Positions 25,025 through 33,342 of a stretch of 36,045 nucleotides of DNA are shown here, one piece after another; position 1 is the first letter of the stretch; the number at the start of each line of letters is the position of its first letter. The notes under the pieces are model-generated. The model searched no databases. It saw only the letters and a list, made by a program, of their open reading frames with translations, and was not told the DNA's origin. Made by a program: the position numbers and the translations under genes. The DNA comes from Fibrobacter sp. (GTDB lineage: Bacteria > Fibrobacterota > Chitinivibrionia > Chitinivibrionales > Chitinispirillaceae). The stretch covers positions 1-36,045 of the forward strand of contig JAAYPC010000347.1 of assembly GCA_012519985.1 (NCBI GenBank), given 5' to 3'.

Positions 25025-27157
25025 TCACTTCCGGGAAATAATTGGTAAAGCGATTGAAGCGGTAAGGCTGGTAAGGCCAACTGCTCCTCCCAGATAACAG
25101 AGATTTCTTACGGTTTTGTATGTTTCCCTGTCGCTATTTAAATTCATAACAGTTGGTTGATATTTGGCATCATTATATTGTTGGTTGACATCTTCAAGCT
25201 TTTTATTGAAAAAGAAGCCCGTACCGGCTCCAGCGGCAGTAAGAAGACTGGAACCCAGTCTCCAGGCAAATAGAGCTGCCCATCCTTTCTGTGCAGGATC
25301 GTCTTTGTTTACTACCACAACACGGCGTTCATGTTTGCAGGACTCATAGATTTTTTTCACATCGTATCCATATGTCGAATTGGTATCGATACCGTTGACA
25401 AGATCGATAGCACGTTTACAGTTCTGATTAGCCACCTCGATTTTTGCCAACCGAACCGACACTTCAGGATTATTATATTGTCTGGCCAGGTAAAGATCAT
25501 AAACATCTTTGGCCCGGTCAGGCATGTTAAGCGATTCATAGATAAGACCAGCCTTCACCAGATAATCTTTATTGGCGGAATTATTCATGTGAAAAAGACT
25601 GATATAACATTCAGCAGCATCGGTCTGACGATTCATTTTGTCATAGAGCTGAGCCAGTTGAAGCCAGGCATCTTCGTTATCCTGCTGAATACCTAAACTG
25701 TTATTAAATGCATCGATAGCTTCATCATTGGCTCCCATTTCGACATATCTGAGACCAAGTTCGTAATAGTCACTTCTGTCCAGTTCTCGCCCGGCACTTG
25801 CTGCCTTGGATAGATAGTTGTTAGCCTGCGCGATGTTTTTCAGACCTATGCTTACCAGAGCCAGATCAAAATAGATATTTGCATCTTCACCACCTTTTTT
25901 CAGAATGGTCTGGTATTCACTCAGAGCCCGGCTCAGATCATCTTTGGCTTCATAAATACCTGCAATAACTGCGCTGGCAGGAAGATCAAGATCAGGATGT
26001 CTTTTGGCTTCTTCTGCCGCATCAAGAGCATCATTATAGCTTTTTTGCATTTTGTAATAATTGGCAATTTTCAGATATAGCCCCGGATACCCATTACCAA
26101 AAGTAGAAATGAGCCTTCTCTGGTAATTTACTGCTTTCTCGAACTGGCCAGCTCTGGCAAAAGCATTAGCAGCTACGAATGCTGCCAGATGCATTTTAGA
26201 ATTCTGGTTACAGATTTTTTCATAGCCGGCAACTGCAGCTTCAGCCCTTGTTTTGGAATAATCACCCTCTGCAGCGATTTGCGCTCCAAGGGCTTCGATA
26301 GCTTTGGAATTGTTTCCCAGAATATCTTCAGCAAAAACCTTATTAACACTTGAGGGAATCGATTGTACGATAGTTGATGCGATGTCGTTTACACACTCAA
26401 GCAACCCCGATTCAAAATCGCCAAGATCAATTTCCTTTTTTGTAGAATAGAGTTTCTGGTTGTCAGAAATTGAGTAAAGTTCAAGATCATATTGAATTTT
26501 TTTCCCTTGCGGTTCATATTCATGGTAGATGAGATATGTGGCACCCAGCTTTTTGGCAGCTTCGATATAGGAAGCTCTGGGGATACGGCGGGAAAAATCT
26601 CTGAAATATTGAACATGATTGGCTATTCTTTCCTGCGGAATAACCTGGATTTGTGTGAGCGCTCCAAGTTTGAAATGAAAATATGCTTCTGCAATGGCAG
26701 ATATATACATGGTCTTTTGTTCACTGGAGTAGGGGGCGTATGTAGGCCTGGCTATCATCATAAGCGGTGGGCCTGCACGTTTAATATTTTGCGAAACTGA
26801 TGCCTGGTACACAGGTTTTGGTTTAGTTTTATCCGGCTCTGGGGCAGGGGTGGATGAATACGATGGCTGCGTTTGGACAGGCTCCGGTGGTTTGGAATAA
26901 ACCGGTGATGCAGCAGGTTGCACGTCTTTTACCGGTTCTGCCACTTTACTCTCTACCGGTTCCGGCTTACTCACAGGTGTACTTTCTACTGGTTCGGAGA
27001 AAGACTCATCTCCCACTTCATCTGCTGAGAAATCAGGCCAGTCATCAGTCTCAATATCAAAATCATCATTTTGAGCAAAAATGAACTGATTTCCAATGAG
27101 TGGTATTGAGGAGAAACCAAGTAAGAACATCAATTGAAACGCATAAATAAATCGCAT
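25025..27157 (-). CDS. Envelope protein: Pro/Glu-rich linker, TolB-N-like domain, TPR array, C-terminal TM pair
   Basis: A 710-residue protein. The signal peptide covers about residues 1-28 (ends FIFAQ). Residues 30-130 are Pro/Glu/Ser-rich and likely disordered. Residues 140-270 resemble the TolB N-terminal domain (AYFHFKLGALTQIQVIPQERI; KKLGATYLIYHEYEPQGKKI). Residues about 280-610 hold roughly nine TPRs. The end has two hydrophobic stretches (WALFAWRLGSSLLTAAGAGTG and about residues 690-705) and a basic tail. It is inferred to be a periplasmic scaffold anchored at its C-terminus. It is followed 7 bp later by the Ig-like lipoprotein gene, so the two are likely partners. Confidence 0.75.
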   Translation of the reverse strand: MRFIYAFQLMFLLGFSSIPLIGNQFIFAQNDDFDIETDDWPDFSADEVGDESFSEPVESTPVSKPEPVESKVAEPVKDVQPAASPVYSKPPEPVQTQPSYSSTPAPEPDKTKPKPVYQASVSQNIKRAGPPLMMIARPTYAPYSSEQKTMYISAIAEAYFHFKLGALTQIQVIPQERIANHVQYFRDFSRRIPRASYIEAAKKLGATYLIYHEYEPQGKKIQYDLELYSISDNQKLYSTKKEIDLGDFESGLLECVNDIASTIVQSIPSSVNKVFAEDILGNNSKAIEALGAQIAAEGDYSKTRAEAAVAGYEKICNQNSKMHLAAFVAANAFARAGQFEKAVNYQRRLISTFGNGYPGLYLKIANYYKMQKSYNDALDAAEEAKRHPDLDLPASAVIAGIYEAKDDLSRALSEYQTILKKGGEDANIYFDLALVSIGLKNIAQANNYLSKAASAGRELDRSDYYELGLRYVEMGANDEAIDAFNNSLGIQQDNEDAWLQLAQLYDKMNRQTDAAECYISLFHMNNSANKDYLVKAGLIYESLNMPDRAKDVYDLYLARQYNNPEVSVRLAKIEVANQNCKRAIDLVNGIDTNSTYGYDVKKIYESCKHERRVVVVNKDDPAQKGWAALFAWRLGSSLLTAAGAGTGFFFNKKLEDVNQQYNDAKYQPTVMNLNSDRETYKTVRNLCYLGGAVGLTSLTASIALPIISRK

Positions 27158-27266
27158 ACAACTACCCTTCCAGCTAGCAACTCTTTGTGCCCGATTTAGT
27201 GCAGAAACGCTTCACTGCAGTTCATCGCTTATGCATCAAAAATAGCTGCGGTCTAAAACATACTCC

Positions 27267-27281
27267 CAAAATAGTATTTTG
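27267..27281. promoter_or_regulatory. 15-bp palindrome upstream of the TPR gene, possible operator
   Basis: CAAAATAGTATTTTG has 7-nt perfect arms around a central base, about 110 bp upstream of the 27157 start. On the minus strand a promoter-like TTGAAC, 18 nt and TAATAT lies just upstream of it, so it would fall near the transcription start. No regulator is identified. Confidence 0.35.
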
Positions 27282-27389
27282 TATACATCATTGATATTAA
27301 TTTCATTCATCCGCTTTGTTCAATAGTTTTAATGAATAATCCGGCCTTAAAAGAAAATCAGATCAGAAAAGATTATTCAGCTTCTAAAC

Positions 27390-28718
27390 CTATTTAATGG
27401 TTTTTCTAAGCGTCTGATAACCATAATGAGCAATAAGCTGATCCAACAATACTATAGCTGCATAGTTTTCTGCAACTGGCCAGATACGGGCCACTATAGT
27501 CGGATCTCTACGAGTTATCGCAGCCAATTCCTTGTTTTCCAGGGTATATTTATCGATCGTAGTCTGTTTCTTATCGATGGTAGGAGTACCTTTGACTGCA
27601 ATTCTGGCTATGATGTTTTGACCGGTGGCTAATCCACCAGTAATACCGCCAGCGTTGTTTGAATCAAAAATAACTTTGTTATTCTCAGAATGCATACGGT
27701 CGTTAGACTGATATCCGGTCATGTCTTTAACCGCAAATCCTGCGCCGATTTCAACCCCTTTAACCGCTCCCAGTCCAAGCAGTTTTCCTAATTCTGCATC
27801 CAGTTTGTCGAAAACCGGTTCGCCAAGTCCAACCGGAACTCCTGTGGCAACTACTTCCACGATTCCTCCTGCAGAATCTCCAGTAGCAGAAATCCGATTA
27901 ACTGCATCTACCATCTCCTGGGCTATTTCAATATCGGGGCAATTGACAACAGCATGCACACCGTATTGTTCTCTTATCTTCTGGTGATCCATAACCGGTG
28001 CTTTATCCCGGATAGCATCAATTTCCTGTTCGATCTGAGCAAAGATACTCATCTTTTGCAGGAAACGCATAGACATATTGATACGGTTCTTTGCATAGAT
28101 TTCCTGATAAAAGGGATCGTGATCACAGCGCATCTTTTTATATGAATCACATTTTTCCTGTATAACCTGATAGTCCATCTCAGGACAGCGTACCCCAGCC
28201 ATCTCTTTTACAAAAGCAAACACCTTTATTCCCGAATATGAAAGAATCTTCTTTGCTATAAATCCTGCAGCCACTATAGCAGAAGTATATCTGCCGCTGA
28301 AAATTCCGGCGCCAATGGAATCATCATCAGGCCCGTATTTCATGAAGGATGCATAAGAGGCATGGCCCGGACGAGGAGTTCTGTTGGTATCCTGGTATTG
28401 CTTAATATGAATAAAATGTCTGTCCAGATTTGGAATAAGAATGGTAAGAGGGGTTCCATTGGTATGGTTTTCGTTTCCGGCATTTTCAATGGTATCAGCA
28501 GAATTGAGCCCTGTGTAGATTACAGGCAGATCAGGTTCTTTTCGTGGAGAAGAAAGCTCATCTGCACCCGGTTTTCTAAGGAGCAGATCACCATAAATTT
28601 CCTGTTCTGAAATAAGCATTCCTGAAGGAATTCCCTGAACAACCGAAGTCAAACCTTCCTGGTACGAACCACCCGAAACTGTTACCTGAAAGAGTTTGCC
28701 AATATGACATCCAAACAT
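27390..28718 (-). CDS. aroC: Divergent chorismate synthase
   Basis: A 442-residue protein (typical AroC is 350-400). Family landmarks are GKLFQVTVSGGSYQEG at the start, RPGHASY (His119), SATGDSAGGIVEVVATGVPV, EPVFDKLDAELGKLLGL, KGVEIGAGFAVKD, NNAGGITGGLATGQ and ITRRDPTIVARIWPVAE. The enzyme converts EPSP to chorismate with reduced FMN. In ordinary AroC the first motif is TFGESHG with a catalytic His; here it is VSGGSYQEG and that His is absent. The RSSARET segment reads IFSGRYTS, and RHDP reads RRDP. His119 is kept. About 60 extra residues lie in the middle. It is either a distinct functional subfamily or a paralog; no other aro gene is nearby. Confidence 0.8.
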   Translation of the reverse strand: MFGCHIGKLFQVTVSGGSYQEGLTSVVQGIPSGMLISEQEIYGDLLLRKPGADELSSPRKEPDLPVIYTGLNSADTIENAGNENHTNGTPLTILIPNLDRHFIHIKQYQDTNRTPRPGHASYASFMKYGPDDDSIGAGIFSGRYTSAIVAAGFIAKKILSYSGIKVFAFVKEMAGVRCPEMDYQVIQEKCDSYKKMRCDHDPFYQEIYAKNRINMSMRFLQKMSIFAQIEQEIDAIRDKAPVMDHQKIREQYGVHAVVNCPDIEIAQEMVDAVNRISATGDSAGGIVEVVATGVPVGLGEPVFDKLDAELGKLLGLGAVKGVEIGAGFAVKDMTGYQSNDRMHSENNKVIFDSNNAGGITGGLATGQNIIARIAVKGTPTIDKKQTTIDKYTLENKELAAITRRDPTIVARIWPVAENYAAIVLLDQLIAHYGYQTLRKTIK

Positions 28719-29088
28719 GCACCTGCCCCTTTTTATAATATAGAAATGACTGAGTTTTACAGCTTATTTCAGAACTATCCTGGACGACAAAAAATGTTAA
28801 ATTTTACATTCAATGGCTAAAAATACATTCCGTTCTTAAAAAATCAATTCCGGAGAAATAAAAAAAGCTCAGCCTCTCAAGCAGGGGTAACAGCTATGAA
28901 AATTACAGTTTATTTCTTCCCAGATCCGATCTTTCTGTAACAAGAATCGAAGTAAACAAAAACAACCACGGCTTACCAATTATATTTCATCCATTTGAAA
29001 ACATATCAGGGGCAAATACTAAATTCAGAGAAGTGAATAATCAAATTATTTAATCGAAACGCCCCAATCATCAAAGGAGCCCCTTTTC
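28719..29088. other. 370-bp intergenic region between divergent aroC and SemiSWEET genes
   Basis: There is no ORF or convincing RNA. The only clear signal is AAAGGAG about 10 nt before the SemiSWEET ATG at 29089. Promoters for both divergent genes must lie here, but I see no clear pair of boxes. Confidence 0.5.
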
Positions 29089-29343
29089 ATGGATTTTGTT
29101 ACTATCATCGGCCTGATTGCCGGATCATTTACCACTATCTCATTTTTCCCTCAGGTCATCCGGGTTTTTAAAACCCGCTCTACCAGAGACATCTCTTTGT
29201 GGATGTTCCTGCTTTTCACCATAGGAGTTCTTTTATGGTTGATTTATGGGATTTATCTGAAACAATGGCCGGTAATCTTGTCTAACCTGCTGACCCTGAT
29301 TTCTGCAATCATCATTCTCGGGTTTAAACTGAAGTACAAATGA
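29089..29343 (+). CDS. SemiSWEET-type sugar transporter (PQ-loop/MtN3 family)
   Basis: An 84-residue protein with three transmembrane helices: about residues 4-24, 37-56 and 63-80. The PQ motif (SFFPQV, Pro21-Gln22) in the first helix and the loop KTRSTRDISLWMF before the second are characteristic of bacterial SemiSWEETs, which dimerise in the inner membrane to move sugars passively. The length matches the family (about 85-95). AGGAG precedes the ATG. The gene stands alone; no sugar-metabolism gene adjoins it to hint at the substrate. Confidence 0.92.
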   Translation: MDFVTIIGLIAGSFTTISFFPQVIRVFKTRSTRDISLWMFLLFTIGVLLWLIYGIYLKQWPVILSNLLTLISAIIILGFKLKYK

Positions 29344-29366
29344 GAGGACCAAATGAAGATCTCAGA

Positions 29367-29422
29367 TTTGAGATTAAAGATTTCCAGATTTGAAACTGAA
29401 ATCCAAAATCTCTAATCTCAAA
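29367..29422. repeat. Imperfect 17-bp inverted repeat between convergent genes
   Basis: TTTGAGATTAAAGATTT at 29367-29383 faces AAATCTCTAATCTCAAA at 29406-29422, with 16 of 17 positions paired. It lies just after the SemiSWEET stop and before the end of the convergent small gene. It could form a cruciform or a weak bidirectional terminator, though no T tract follows. Confidence 0.6.
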
Positions 29423-29431
29423 GCTGAAGGT

Positions 29432-29692
29432 CTATCTGAATCTGCTTTCAAGCATCTGTCGCATTGCTTCCTGATCAAGAATCAACGAACCGGCTATATG
29501 AGGAGAGTTCTGTAAAGCTTTGGGCGGGGCCCCATCCTCATCAACACTGCCTTTTACCAGAATCAGAATCTCCACTTCCTGCCCGATAAGTTTCCTTATT
29601 TCAGGGCAAGAGATCACTAACTTTTCTGAATTGATTTTCTGTTTTAAACGGATCGCTGTCTCCATTTTGATATACTCCTTTTTTTGATACAT
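29432..29692 (-). CDS. Small antitoxin-like protein
   Basis: An 86-residue protein, or 77 residues from the internal ATG at 29665. The pattern METAIRLKQKINSEKLVISC, then EIRKLIGQEVEILILV, then a charged helical tail, resembles short AbrB/DUF104-like antitoxins in which a beta-rich head precedes a toxin-binding tail. No toxin ORF lies beside it, so the function is a guess. Both candidate starts have good ribosome-binding sites: AAGGAGG 6 nt before ATG 29692, and AGGAG 9 nt before ATG 29665. The longer form is listed. Confidence 0.55.
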   Translation of the reverse strand: MYQKKEYIKMETAIRLKQKINSEKLVISCPEIRKLIGQEVEILILVKGSVDEDGAPPKALQNSPHIAGSLILDQEAMRQMLESRFR

Positions 29693-29828
29693 ATTACTCC
29701 TCCTTAAAAATACTACACTGGTGCTTGTTTAATTTTCTATTGAATTCAAGTTGTTACCCTGGAATCGTGGTACTTTGTAAGGTAGAAGTTGATGCTCTCT
29801 ACCGAAAAAACTAAAACCGATGCAGATA

Positions 29829-30728
29829 CTATTTTTTCTTCCTGCTGGAGAAATTGATCCCCAATCCTGCACCCATCGACTGTTTAAATTTTGCATCTAT
29901 GCTGGTTTCTCTATCATAAACTACATTAATGTAGTAATTAAATAGAATATTTTTGGTTATATTCAAATTAACAGAACACTCAAGATTTATATCCGGATAA
30001 CGCCAGAAATCATTGAGAGAGGATTTTAGTGCTACAGTACTTATAAAAGCCTGATAAAGGCGCAGCTTTGCTGAAAATCTGAAGAAATTCCCGCTTCGCA
30101 ACCGAAGTTCAGAAAATAGTTCAGCCCCTCCATCATTAATAATATCTGTTCCAAAGTATCCCGGTCTTATTGAATCACCTGCATAAAAATAATTCATATC
30201 TATCTTCTGCCGTAATGCAGATCCCAGGCGAAAATTCCAGAACACATTTCCCGTTTTTATCAGGTCACGTGCAAGACCGAAGCTTTCAGTAATCTCTAAC
30301 GGATTCATATATACAACATGAGAATCAATGTGGTTATCTAAAAACTGACTGTTAAGACTCCAGGATATGTATGGGTCGATAAATCCCCCGACATTGAATT
30401 TTAAAAGTGACAGAAAATTTATGTTATCTGATGATTTTTCTGGTGATGACCATTTTTTACTTTTTTTGTCCTGTACTCTGGTTTGACCAAAGGCCAGTTT
30501 CAGAGTGTTTTCAGATAATATCCAGCTAGTGAGCTGGCGTTTCCAGATCCCATGAAGCTTCGAAACCCAGATGACCGAACCTGCACTCGAGCCTGTCCAA
30601 TTGTCACTGAAAGTATTAAGTGTGATCAGAAAATTTCCATCGATTGAATAGTGCCAACTGCTGTCTTTCGCCATACTGCAAAAGACGCAGAATAAAAACA
30701 ATAAAAAACAACGGTGAAAAGATTTCAT
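29829..30728 (-). CDS. DUF3078-like outer-membrane beta-barrel protein
   Basis: A 299-residue protein. The signal peptide ends near residue 20 (CVFCSMAKDS). The segment ITLNTFSDNWTGSSAGSVIW followed by WILSENTLKLAFGQTR fits DUF3078 (an N-W-x-G-G/S-x-x-S opening and alternating strands). The remainder is a series of amphipathic strands with aromatic belts, ending in GAGLGINFSS and a basic tail. The family is common in Bacteroidota and relatives, and its function is unknown. The gene is single, with no clear ribosome-binding site before the ATG. Confidence 0.7.
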   Translation of the reverse strand: MKSFHRCFLLFLFCVFCSMAKDSSWHYSIDGNFLITLNTFSDNWTGSSAGSVIWVSKLHGIWKRQLTSWILSENTLKLAFGQTRVQDKKSKKWSSPEKSSDNINFLSLLKFNVGGFIDPYISWSLNSQFLDNHIDSHVVYMNPLEITESFGLARDLIKTGNVFWNFRLGSALRQKIDMNYFYAGDSIRPGYFGTDIINDGGAELFSELRLRSGNFFRFSAKLRLYQAFISTVALKSSLNDFWRYPDINLECSVNLNITKNILFNYYINVVYDRETSIDAKFKQSMGAGLGINFSSRKKK

Positions 30729-30869
30729 TTATTTTCACATTCAGGCCCGGGTAATTGACTCTTCCAGTAGTTTATTTCCAGTTCTACATTTCAGGTTGGG
30801 GAAAATGATTGGGAGGTACAAGTGTTTCTAAGTTCCCTTCGATTCACCCTGGCTTTGTATTCAATGGAA

Positions 30870-30948
30870 GCTAATTACATCGAACTATAAAAATGAAGCA
30901 TGCTTTGTACTTTATGCAAGTTATTGTTATCAGGCTAATTACATTGAA
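30870..30948 (+). promoter_or_regulatory. Direct repeat upstream of pepT
   Basis: GCTAATTACATCGAA at 30870-30884 recurs as GCTAATTACATTGAA at 30934-30948, 64 bp apart, with 14 of 15 positions identical. The second copy ends about 50 bp before the pepT start. It may be a pair of regulator-binding sites or remains of a small duplication. The surrounding 270 bp hold no gene. Confidence 0.4.
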
Positions 30949-30997
30949 TTTAGAAAGTGTTCTTTAAACCGGTTATACACTCTGAAAAGGCCAAAAA

Positions 30998-32215
30998 ATG
31001 AAACAGAAACTGATCGATCGCTTTTGCCGGTATGTAAAAATTGATACTCAATCTGATCCGGAATCATTTACCTTTCCCAGTTCTGAAAAACAGTTTAATC
31101 TGGCCAACATTTTAGCTGAGGAACTTAAAAGTCTGGGACTCAGTGATGTGACTGTGGACAAGTTTTGTTATGTGATGGCTACAGTTGCTTCAAACAGTTC
31201 AAAGGAATCTCCTAAAATCGGTTTAATCGCTCATCTGGACACCTCACCATCATTACCAGGAAAAGATGTCAAACCCCTGGTGATCGAGAATTACCGGGGA
31301 GGGGATCATATCATAAACGAAAGCCTGGGAGTGGTGTTGCGTGAATCGGAGTGTCCGGAACTTAAAAATTGCATTGGCCACACTCTGATCACTTCAGATG
31401 GTACGACACTACTGGGAGCTGATGATAAGGCTGGCATAACTGCGATCATGACCGCAATCGAGTATCTGGTGAAAAAACCGGACATAATTCACGGGGAAAT
31501 AAAGATTGCATTTACTCCGGATGAAGAGATAGGGCAGGGTGCGGATCATTTTGACCTGAAGAAGTTTGGAGCAGATTTCGCCTACACCGTTGATGGTGGT
31601 TTTACCGGAGAATTGAATAAGGAAACCTTTTCAGCAGATGCAGCTATAATAGAAGTTATTGGCCGGGATATTCATCCTGGGACTGCAAAAGGGATTATGG
31701 TTAATTCAATCAGAGCCATGGCTGAGATTGTCAGAAGGCTTCCGCTGGAGATGGCTCCGGAGAGCACCGATGGTTACCAGCCGTTTATTCACCCTACCAG
31801 TGCACAGGGGGATGTTTCCTCTTCATTGATAAAGCTTATTCTCAGAGATTTTAAAACAGAAGGATTGAAGAAACAGAAACAAATTCTGGAAGCAATTATA
31901 AAAGAGGTAAAGGAGTTGTTTCCAGATACAGAAATCCGGCTGACTATAACTGAAACCTATCGTAATATGGCTGATGAGCTGGCTAAATATCCCCATGTAA
32001 CCGAGCGATTATGGAAAGCGGTCAAAGAGAGCGGGGTTGAGCCATTCTGGAAACCGATCCGTGGGGGAACAGATGGATCCCGTTTGACAGCCATGGGACT
32101 TCCTACTCCCAATCTCTTTACTGGCAGCGGTAATCACCACAGCAGATCGGAATGGTGCTCGGTTGATTCTATGGAGAAACTGGTGGACTGTATAGTTAAT
32201 CTTGTAAAAGTCTAA
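30998..32215 (+). CDS. pepT: Peptidase T (tripeptidase)
   Basis: A 405-residue cytosolic M20B zinc aminotripeptidase, which removes the N-terminal residue of tripeptides. The di-zinc site and catalytic residues are visible: His79 and Asp81 in AHLDTSP, Asp142 in GADDKAG, Glu176/Glu177 in TPDEEIGQG, Asp199 in VDGG and the late His in GNHHSRSEW. The dimerisation domain lies between about residues 205 and 315 (IHPGTAKGIMVNS). Length is normal for the family. AAGG lies about 8 nt before the ATG. The gene is monocistronic; its stop is followed at once by the repeat-rich region. Confidence 0.96.
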   Translation: MKQKLIDRFCRYVKIDTQSDPESFTFPSSEKQFNLANILAEELKSLGLSDVTVDKFCYVMATVASNSSKESPKIGLIAHLDTSPSLPGKDVKPLVIENYRGGDHIINESLGVVLRESECPELKNCIGHTLITSDGTTLLGADDKAGITAIMTAIEYLVKKPDIIHGEIKIAFTPDEEIGQGADHFDLKKFGADFAYTVDGGFTGELNKETFSADAAIIEVIGRDIHPGTAKGIMVNSIRAMAEIVRRLPLEMAPESTDGYQPFIHPTSAQGDVSSSLIKLILRDFKTEGLKKQKQILEAIIKEVKELFPDTEIRLTITETYRNMADELAKYPHVTERLWKAVKESGVEPFWKPIRGGTDGSRLTAMGLPTPNLFTGSGNHHSRSEWCSVDSMEKLVDCIVNLVKV

Positions 32216-32265
32216 GAATCTGGAATTCTGAGAAGAAACTGTTCTTGGAATTCTGAATCTGTTAA

Positions 32266-32360
32266 GAAAAGACTGTCTGAGAAAAGACTGTCTGAGAAAA
32301 GACTGTTTGAGAAAAGACTGTTTGAGAAAAGACTGTTTGAGAATAACTGTTTGAGAAAAG
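32266..32360. repeat. Tandem array 1, 15-bp period
   Basis: The unit GACTGTCTGAGAAAA recurs at 32271, 32286, 32301, 32316 and 32331, followed by a degenerate copy shortened by one base. Two units read CTGTCTG and three read CTGTTTG. TGGAATTCTGA also occurs twice just upstream. The array abuts REP copy 1. Confidence 0.9.
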
Positions 32361-32366
32361 CTAGAA

Positions 32367-32395
32367 TCAGTCGGGGCAACCCTTGTGGTTGCCCC
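32367..32395 (+). repeat. REP-like hairpin, copy 1
   Basis: TCAGTC leads into a hairpin with 9-bp arms GGGGCAACC and GGTTGCCCC and a 5-nt loop. The 28 bp at 32367-32394 are perfectly repeated in inverted orientation at 32558-32585. REP hairpins beside a RAYT gene are the usual substrate of that transposase. Confidence 0.85.
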
Positions 32396-32428
32396 CATTT
32401 ATTTATAAAAAAATTTTTTATAAATAAA

Positions 32429-32515
32429 TATTTTTCAGAAAGAATATTTTTCAGAAAGAATATTTTTCAGAAAGAATATTTTTCAGAAAGAATATTTTTC
32501 AGAAAGAATATTTTC
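32429..32515. repeat. Tandem array 2, 16-bp period
   Basis: The unit TATTTTTCAGAAAGAA is repeated five times, with its C at 32436, 32452, 32468, 32484 and 32500, then a shortened copy. It lies between the two inverted REP hairpins. Translated frames look protein-like only because of the repetition. Confidence 0.9.
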
Positions 32516-32556
32516 AAAAATTCAATTCGAGAATATTAAAATATTAGAATAAGATG

Positions 32557-32585
32557 AGGGCAACCACAAGGGTTGCCCCGACTGA
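32557..32585 (-). repeat. REP-like hairpin, copy 2 (inverted)
   Basis: An exact inverted copy of the 28 bp at 32367-32394, ending in GACTGA. With copy 1 it brackets 163 bp that include tandem array 2, the layout of a BIME-like element. Confidence 0.85.
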
Positions 32586-32619
32586 AGACTCTAAAAGAAG
32601 CTCCAGTTTTTGCTCCAAT

Positions 32620-32720
32620 TAATTTCTCTAAAAATTTTCTCTTAATTTTCTCTTAATTATCTCTAAAAAATCTAAAAAATCTCAAAAATTCTCAAAAATT
32701 CTCAAAAAAAACTCATAACT
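32620..32720. repeat. Tandem array 3, short A/T-rich periods
   Basis: Two copies of a 12-nt TTTTCTCTTAAT-type unit pass into several copies of a 10-nt CTCAAAAATT-type unit, which degenerate towards the RAYT gene. No coding potential. Confidence 0.75.
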
Positions 32721-32772
32721 CTCATCTTCTCCTTGAAACAGTTTACTTCTTAAAAGAAAGGAGAGATTGACT

Positions 32773-33342
32773 ATGATAAATCCGAAAAGCCAATACAACC
32801 CTGCAATTCATCACCGAAGATCGATCCGCCTCAAGGGATATGACTATTCGTCACCGGGGTACTATTTTGCTACGTTATGTACACAGTATCGTTATTATAT
32901 GTTTGGCAAAGTAACCGGTGGTCAAATGCAGTTGAATGATGCCGGGAAGATGGTCGAACATCAATGGTTAATATTGCCGGAACGTTTCGATAATATACGG
33001 ATAGATCAATATGTGGTTATGCCCAACCATTTTCATGCGATTTTGCAAATCATTGCCCCGAAGGGGAAAGCATTGGGCGACATTTTAGGGGCATTTTCAT
33101 CAATTGTCACAGTTGAGTACATTCGCGGGGTGAAAGAGAATAATTGGCGACCGTTTCCTAAAAAATTATTTCAGAGAAATTATTGGGAACATATCATCCG
33201 TAATGAGGAAGAATTATTGAGGATACGGAATTATATAAAGAACAATCCGTCAAAATGGGAGAATGACAGATTCATAAGAGCGAGTGGTAATCGTGTTCAG
33301 GAGAATATGGCACTCTACGAAGAGGAACCATGGATGATATGA
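32773..33342 (+). CDS. REP-associated tyrosine transposase (RAYT, Y1/HUH family)
   Basis: A 189-residue single-strand DNA transposase related to IS200/IS605 TnpA. The HUH motif is PNHFHAIL (His86, His88), and the probable nucleophile is Tyr137 in FQRNYWEHIIRNEEEL. The N-terminal RRSIRLKGYDYSSPGYYFAT is typical of RAYTs, which excise and spread REP hairpins rather than themselves. ATG 32773 is chosen because AGGAG lies 9 nt upstream; TTG 32767 is in frame but too close to it. The matched REP hairpins lie 190-400 bp upstream. The gene appears intact. Confidence 0.92.
   Translation: MINPKSQYNPAIHHRRSIRLKGYDYSSPGYYFATLCTQYRYYMFGKVTGGQMQLNDAGKMVEHQWLILPERFDNIRIDQYVVMPNHFHAILQIIAPKGKALGDILGAFSSIVTVEYIRGVKENNWRPFPKKLFQRNYWEHIIRNEEELLRIRNYIKNNPSKWENDRFIRASGNRVQENMALYEEEPWMI

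Noticed and set aside
32009-32398. 129-residue minus-strand ORF with KQSFL repeats
   Set aside because: The repeats are only the translation of the 15-bp tandem array, and the rest lies antisense to pepT.
32351-32539. 62-residue plus-strand ORF with FFRKNIF repeats
   Set aside because: The array it reads has a 16-bp period, so the frame is not conserved between units. It is a repeat artefact.
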